Under the pieces are notes generated by a model. The model was not told the DNA's origin. It worked only from the letters and a program-made list of their open reading frames with translations, and did not search any database. A DNA stretch of 64,000 nt from positions 26,102 to 90,101 of the forward strand of contig JAUIAT010000008.1 of the NCBI GenBank assembly GCA_030425295.1, read 5' to 3'. This document shows positions 60,739 to 64,000 of the stretch, in pieces (within the stretch, counting starts at the first letter, position 1; each line of letters opens with the position of its first letter). The stretch is from Gammaproteobacteria bacterium. Its GTDB lineage: Bacteria; Pseudomonadota; Gammaproteobacteria; JAUIAT01. A program made the position numbers and the translations under genes.

Positions 60739-62234
60739 TTTTGCTCCTCATTTTCTAATACAACTGTAATGTCAGTCATTATATTATTTTCATATGAGGA
60801 AAATAAAGTAGACTTGAAGCGCTCGCGGGTGAGTTGGTTTTTAACAATTTTTGCAAATTCTTCTTGTGACAGTTGGCTCTTGTTATTTTCTGTATAGATC
60901 CGCTCTTTGGTGTCTACTATAGGTTGTATGTTTTCACACTTTATTAGTAGCTCAAAAAGTTTTTTATCCATTCGGTTTGATAATGGCTTTATTAAAAATG
61001 TTAGTGCTTCTAACTGATATGCTGGTAAATTTTTCAGGTATTTGAAAATATTTTTATCAAAGATGTCCTTTGATTTTAGGCATAGGGTAATGGCGAATAG
61101 TTCCAATAAGTTATCGTTTGTGATTATTGATTCAATTTCATTTTTATTGAAGATTTCTATGGAGCTATGCTCTTTAATTCTTGAATTAATAATCCTTATT
61201 AATTTTCTCGTTTTTTCTAGGTTGTGTTTTGGGGATATTATGTTTCTTATGGACTCAAGATAAAATTGTTCTTCATTTTTTTTGCTAATGTAAGTAGAAA
61301 CCCTTTTGATTAATATCCATGTTAATATTGGATTTCTGATTTCTTTTATGAGATTTAATCTAGCTTCTTCATTTAAAGTTTCGCTGCACTCTTCCTCAAG
61401 TTTTTTTAATATTTTGATTCTTGATTTTGTTTGTTTTTTTAACTCATTAGGAAGAGCAGAAAAAGTCTCAAAGCAAATTTTGCTTATCATTTTTCTGTCT
61501 CCATCAATAGAGTATATTGGGTAGTGTTCTAGCAATATCCATGTGGGTTTGTTAGTTAAAACTCTATCGATTTTATTTGGCAGGTCTGCTAGTAAATTTG
61601 GAGAAGATTTTTCGTGGAAATTTTTGTAACTATTAAGTAACTTTAACGGATTTTGTTTTGCTATAAATTTTAAGCGTTCTTTAGAAACCAACTTTTTGAA
61701 AAGTAGATTTAAGTAAATACATTCAGTCGCAATATACTCTTCAGTTAATTTAGGTTTAATAAAAAAAGCATCAATCTCTTTATTTAATGAAATCTCTAAA
61801 TGCTCAAGGTTTGCTATGTAATTATTTTTGCCATCAAATTTTAACTTTGCAAAAAAGTTTGTTTTGCAGGGAATAGTTTGTTCTGTTTTGGCTGATTTTA
61901 TTTCTGATATTGATAGTGAAATATCTATTTTTATTAGGAGGTTATTTGTATTAGGCGAAAGCTTTATATATGTTTTCTTATTATTTATTAAGTAGCCATG
62001 TTGTAATAAATGTATAGTTGTTGCTATATCTAGTGAGTTAAGCATAGTAAGTGATCTTAATCGTGCAGACAAGCTTTTTGGCATCAGTTGTGGGGCAAAG
62101 AGAGATTCTAAAGAGCTTTGTAATTCTGGTAGCTTAGTTTTTAATTCATTTAAGCTATAAAAGTTTGGGGTTTCATCATTATCCACCAAATTAGTTACTG
62201 CTTCTTTAAGTCCAGCATAATCAGACACGTTCAT
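60681..62234 (-). CDS. Large helical protein of unknown function
   Basis: About 517 aa, rich in Leu, Lys, Asn and Ile, mostly helical, no signal peptide or membrane span, no recognised domain. Composition and neighbours (U-box protein, family A repeats) resemble type IV effector genes, but there is no specific motif. The longest frame begins at a TTG 62288 lying next to a family A end. ATG 62234 or GTG 62228 (AGGA 6-7 bp upstream) are better starts. Overlaps the membrane-protein gene by 58 bp. Confidence 0.65.
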   Translation of the reverse strand: MNVSDYAGLKEAVTNLVDNDETPNFYSLNELKTKLPELQSSLESLFAPQLMPKSLSARLRSLTMLNSLDIATTIHLLQHGYLINNKKTYIKLSPNTNNLLIKIDISLSISEIKSAKTEQTIPCKTNFFAKLKFDGKNNYIANLEHLEISLNKEIDAFFIKPKLTEEYIATECIYLNLLFKKLVSKERLKFIAKQNPLKLLNSYKNFHEKSSPNLLADLPNKIDRVLTNKPTWILLEHYPIYSIDGDRKMISKICFETFSALPNELKKQTKSRIKILKKLEEECSETLNEEARLNLIKEIRNPILTWILIKRVSTYISKKNEEQFYLESIRNIISPKHNLEKTRKLIRIINSRIKEHSSIEIFNKNEIESIITNDNLLELFAITLCLKSKDIFDKNIFKYLKNLPAYQLEALTFLIKPLSNRMDKKLFELLIKCENIQPIVDTKERIYTENNKSQLSQEEFAKIVKNQLTRERFKSTLFSSYENNIMTDITVVLENEEQKWMQSTKQLPTPLGGYTPF

Positions 62235-62278
62235 TCCTTTTCTTATTGGTGCCCTTTTATTGTGCCCATAATTATTAT

Positions 62279-62297
62279 TTGCATGCAACAGACCCTA
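62279..62297. repeat. Family A end fragment
   Basis: TTGCATGCAACAGACCCTA contains the right end of family A, upstream of the large unknown gene and divergent from ispB. Confidence 0.45.
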
Positions 62298-62382
62298 GGG
62301 TGCTACTGCCAATGACAAATGCTTTTTAATGATATTAACAGGATATAGTGACTACTGTTTAAGGATGAGTTAGAATTGCCGT

Positions 62383-63375
62383 ATGAATAAGATCAATAAT
62401 AAATCAAATCACTTTGCTAGTATTCAAGAGCTTGTTGCGCCTGATATGGAGATGGTCAAGAAGGTTTTAGCCGACAGCCTTAACTCCGAAGTTTCTCTTA
62501 TTAGAGAAGTATCCTCCCATCTCATAGATAGTGGCGGTAAGCGCATGCGTCCTATGCTAACAATTTTGGCTGCAAGAGCATTTGGTTATAATGGTGATGC
62601 GTGCTTTAAAGTTGCGGCAATTGTTGAGTTTATTCATACTGCTACACTTTTGCACGATGACGTTGTAGACAGTTCTACAATGAGGCGAGGTAGTGAAACT
62701 GCAAATCAGAAGTGGGGTAATGAAATAAGCGTTTTGGTTGGCGATTATGTTTACTCTAAAACTTTTGCATTGATTACCGAAGTTGATATTCCTGGAGTTA
62801 TGAAAGTGTTGTCAGGTACTACTAGTGTCATGGCTGAAGGTGAAGTAAAGCAGCTTATGAATCGTGGCAACTATGAAATTGATGAGTCAGTTTATATGGA
62901 TATCATAACTGCTAAAACTGCAAAGCTGTTTGAAGTTGCAGCTATTGTTGGTGCACTTTCTGCTGGTGCTGATGAAGAGTACCAAAAATGTTTGGCTAGT
63001 TTTGGTCTTAATCTAGGGTTAGCCTTTCAGTTGGTGGATGATGTCCTTGACTACTGTGGTGATGACTCGGTAATTGGGAAAAATATCGGTGATGACCTCG
63101 CTGAAGGTAAGCCCACCTTGCCCTTGATTTATGCGATGCAAAAAGGCAGTGTTGAGCAGTCTGCAGTTATTAAGAATGCTATAAAACAGGGTGGCGTTGA
63201 GCATCTAAATTCAGTGCTTGATGCGGTGAATAAAACCGGTGCTTTGGATTACGTTAAGTCTGTTGCATGGAATTATACTAAAAAAGCACAGGATGCGATT
63301 AAGTCTTTGCCAGATTCTGAATATAAATTAGCTTTACATAACTTGGCTAGTGTAGCTGTTGATCGGGTTTTATAA
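62383..63375 (+). CDS. ispB: Octaprenyl diphosphate synthase IspB
   Basis: A trans-polyprenyl diphosphate synthase that makes the side chain of ubiquinone. First Asp-rich motif LLHDDVVD and second LVDDVLDY (DDxxD class), GGKRMRP, and KTAKLFEVA are intact. 330 aa (E. coli 323). Usually next to rplU-rpmA-obgE, but here alone. Chain length (8 or other) cannot be set by eye. Confidence 0.93.
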   Translation: MNKINNKSNHFASIQELVAPDMEMVKKVLADSLNSEVSLIREVSSHLIDSGGKRMRPMLTILAARAFGYNGDACFKVAAIVEFIHTATLLHDDVVDSSTMRRGSETANQKWGNEISVLVGDYVYSKTFALITEVDIPGVMKVLSGTTSVMAEGEVKQLMNRGNYEIDESVYMDIITAKTAKLFEVAAIVGALSAGADEEYQKCLASFGLNLGLAFQLVDDVLDYCGDDSVIGKNIGDDLAEGKPTLPLIYAMQKGSVEQSAVIKNAIKQGGVEHLNSVLDAVNKTGALDYVKSVAWNYTKKAQDAIKSLPDSEYKLALHNLASVAVDRVL

Positions 63376-63400
63376 GTTTAAGGGCGCTGCCTATAAAAGC

Positions 63401-63577
63401 TTACTTTGGAGTCTGCTTATTTGAACCCAAAGTATTATGTATATCTTTGATGGATTTTTCAATTTTCTTGTCAATATTTTCAAAGTCGCGATTAAGCTGT
63501 TTAAGGGTACGGTCAATTTCTTTGAATATATCGCTATCTTTATTTGAATAGTTTTTTCTTTTGTTTTTTGAGGTCAT
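63401..63577 (-). CDS. Small coiled-coil protein, 58 aa
   Basis: Reading frame MTSKNKRKNYSNKDSDIFKE and onwards to SNKQTPK; basic N-terminus and a helical, heptad-patterned middle (IDRTLKQLNRDFENIDKKIEKSI). AGGA lies 6 bp before ATG, which supports real translation. Unknown function; ends 25 bp from the convergent ispB stop. Confidence 0.55.
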   Translation of the reverse strand: MTSKNKRKNYSNKDSDIFKEIDRTLKQLNRDFENIDKKIEKSIKDIHNTLGSNKQTPK

Positions 63578-63674
63578 AATCCATCCTAGATTATTTTAAA
63601 TTATATTTAAGTTTAGGATGACATTGAGTTTTCATCGAGTTTTTAATAATTTTGTCATCATCTATTTATCAACC

Positions 63675-63915
63675 AGATCTCTCCATTACGCAGCTTTGCT
63701 GCTTCAGTCGAGATGACGTTTTGTAGTGGGGCTCACCGCAACCGTTATTCCAGGCCAAATAGTCACCCCGGCGCCAAATAGTAACCCCGGCGCCAAATAG
63801 TAACCCCAGTGCCAATAGTCATACCGAGCGCCACAGCCGTCATCTCGAGAGCTACAGCCGTCATCCCGAGCGCTACAGCCGTCATATCTCGAGCGCCACA
63901 ATTGTCATCCCTGTA
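63675..63915. repeat. Family D copy followed by a degenerate tandem array
   Basis: AGATCTCTCCATTACGCAGC then CAGTCGAGATGACG (63678-63718) is a family D unit. From about 63.75 to 63.915 kb at least eight units of 18-23 bp follow, drifting from GCGCCAAATAGTAACCCCG to GCTACAGCCGTCATCCCGA. This fills most of the 346-bp gap before the transposase end. The open frame through the array is a by-product of the repeats. Confidence 0.65.
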
Positions 63916-63923
63916 TAGGTTTA

Positions 63924-64000
63924 CTAATTCGTTGACAAATTATCCCTAAAATTTTTAGGAATTTGATTGTTTAAACCTTGATGAGGACGATAGTTATTAT
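63924..64000 (-). CDS. C-terminal end of an integrase-core transposase (partial, runs off the window)
   Basis: Only the last 24 residues are in the window: NNYRPHQGLNNQIPKNFRDN then LSTN and stop. The YRPHQGLNNxxP signature is the typical C-terminal end of the rve/DDE integrase core in IS3- and IS481-type transposases. The rest of the gene would lie to the right. It may be a source element or another remnant in this repeat-rich edge. Confidence 0.7.
   Translation of the reverse strand, partial: NNYRPHQGLNNQIPKNFRDNLSTN

Noticed and set aside
63704..63901. 65-codon open frame with DDGC/RDDGC repeats
   Set aside because: It is the translation of the degenerate tandem array; no Shine-Dalgarno and no protein-like composition.
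63750..63915. Possible CRISPR array
   Set aside because: Units are contiguous, drift in sequence and have no spacers.

Overview
The window is an AT-rich bacterial chromosome segment. The housekeeping genes (prlC, rpiA, typA, deaD, a murD-ftsW-murG-murC-murB block, tatABC, ctaB, ribF, murJ, rpsT, pgi, obgE, ispB) are gammaproteobacterial in type. Between them sit many genes with eukaryote-like or host-directed features: two ankyrin proteins, a Ser/Thr kinase, a C-terminal CaaX box, an IQ calmodulin-binding motif, an ADP-ribosyltransferase-like core, an OPR/RAP-type pair and a U-box. This mix suggests a host-associated, probably intracellular member of the Legionellales (Coxiella/Legionella/Berkiella-like). 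That placement is inference. No complete secretion apparatus is in the window; one OmpA-type lipoprotein could be a DotK/IcmN-like part.

Layout. 1-7.3 kb: end of a beta-rich protein, oligopeptidase A, rpiA, an AstE/AspA-like protein without its zinc ligands, an MFS transporter, a leucine-type dehydrogenase and hpf. 7.4-12 kb: ankyrin protein, kinase, small lipoprotein and secreted proteins. 12-20.5 kb: typA, a CaaX-box protein, deaD, a Host_attach-type protein, a long mobile-repeat region, a candidate structured RNA and a second ankyrin protein. 20.5-26.4 kb: a tight piece of the dcw peptidoglycan cluster without its usual flanks. 26.5-31.3 kb: envelope proteins, tatABC and ctaB. 31.5-42 kb: sugar genes holding all four enzymes for GDP-D-glycero-alpha-D-manno-heptose (GmhA, HddA, GmhB, HddC), plus a transaldolase, an epimerase, an SDR, an oxidoreductase and a glycosyltransferase. 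42-48 kb: nitrilase-like and IQ-motif proteins, OmpA lipoprotein, ribF-murJ and divergent rpsT with a histone-like tail. 48.5-55.3 kb: ART-like protein, pgi, the OPR/RAP-like pair and obgE. 55.5-58.6 kb: a four-gene type IV pilus-like operon with a reduced PilB. 58.7-64 kb: U-box protein, a membrane protein, a large unknown, ispB, a 58-aa protein, a degenerate tandem array and the 3' end of a transposase gene.

Four dispersed repeat families shape the region. Family A has TA-flanked inverted ends reading GGGTCTGTTGACAATT; at four genes its end supplies the TAG stop codon. Family B has ends reading CAGYAGYTCCCGCT and 9-bp target duplications; one copy has replaced the end of a reading frame. 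Family C is an ATCCCGCGG/CCGCGGGAT palindrome that lies in frame inside two sugar genes, like Rickettsia palindromic elements. Family D is made of GTCATCTCGAGCG-type units, partly in tandem. I saw no tRNA, rRNA or CRISPR array.
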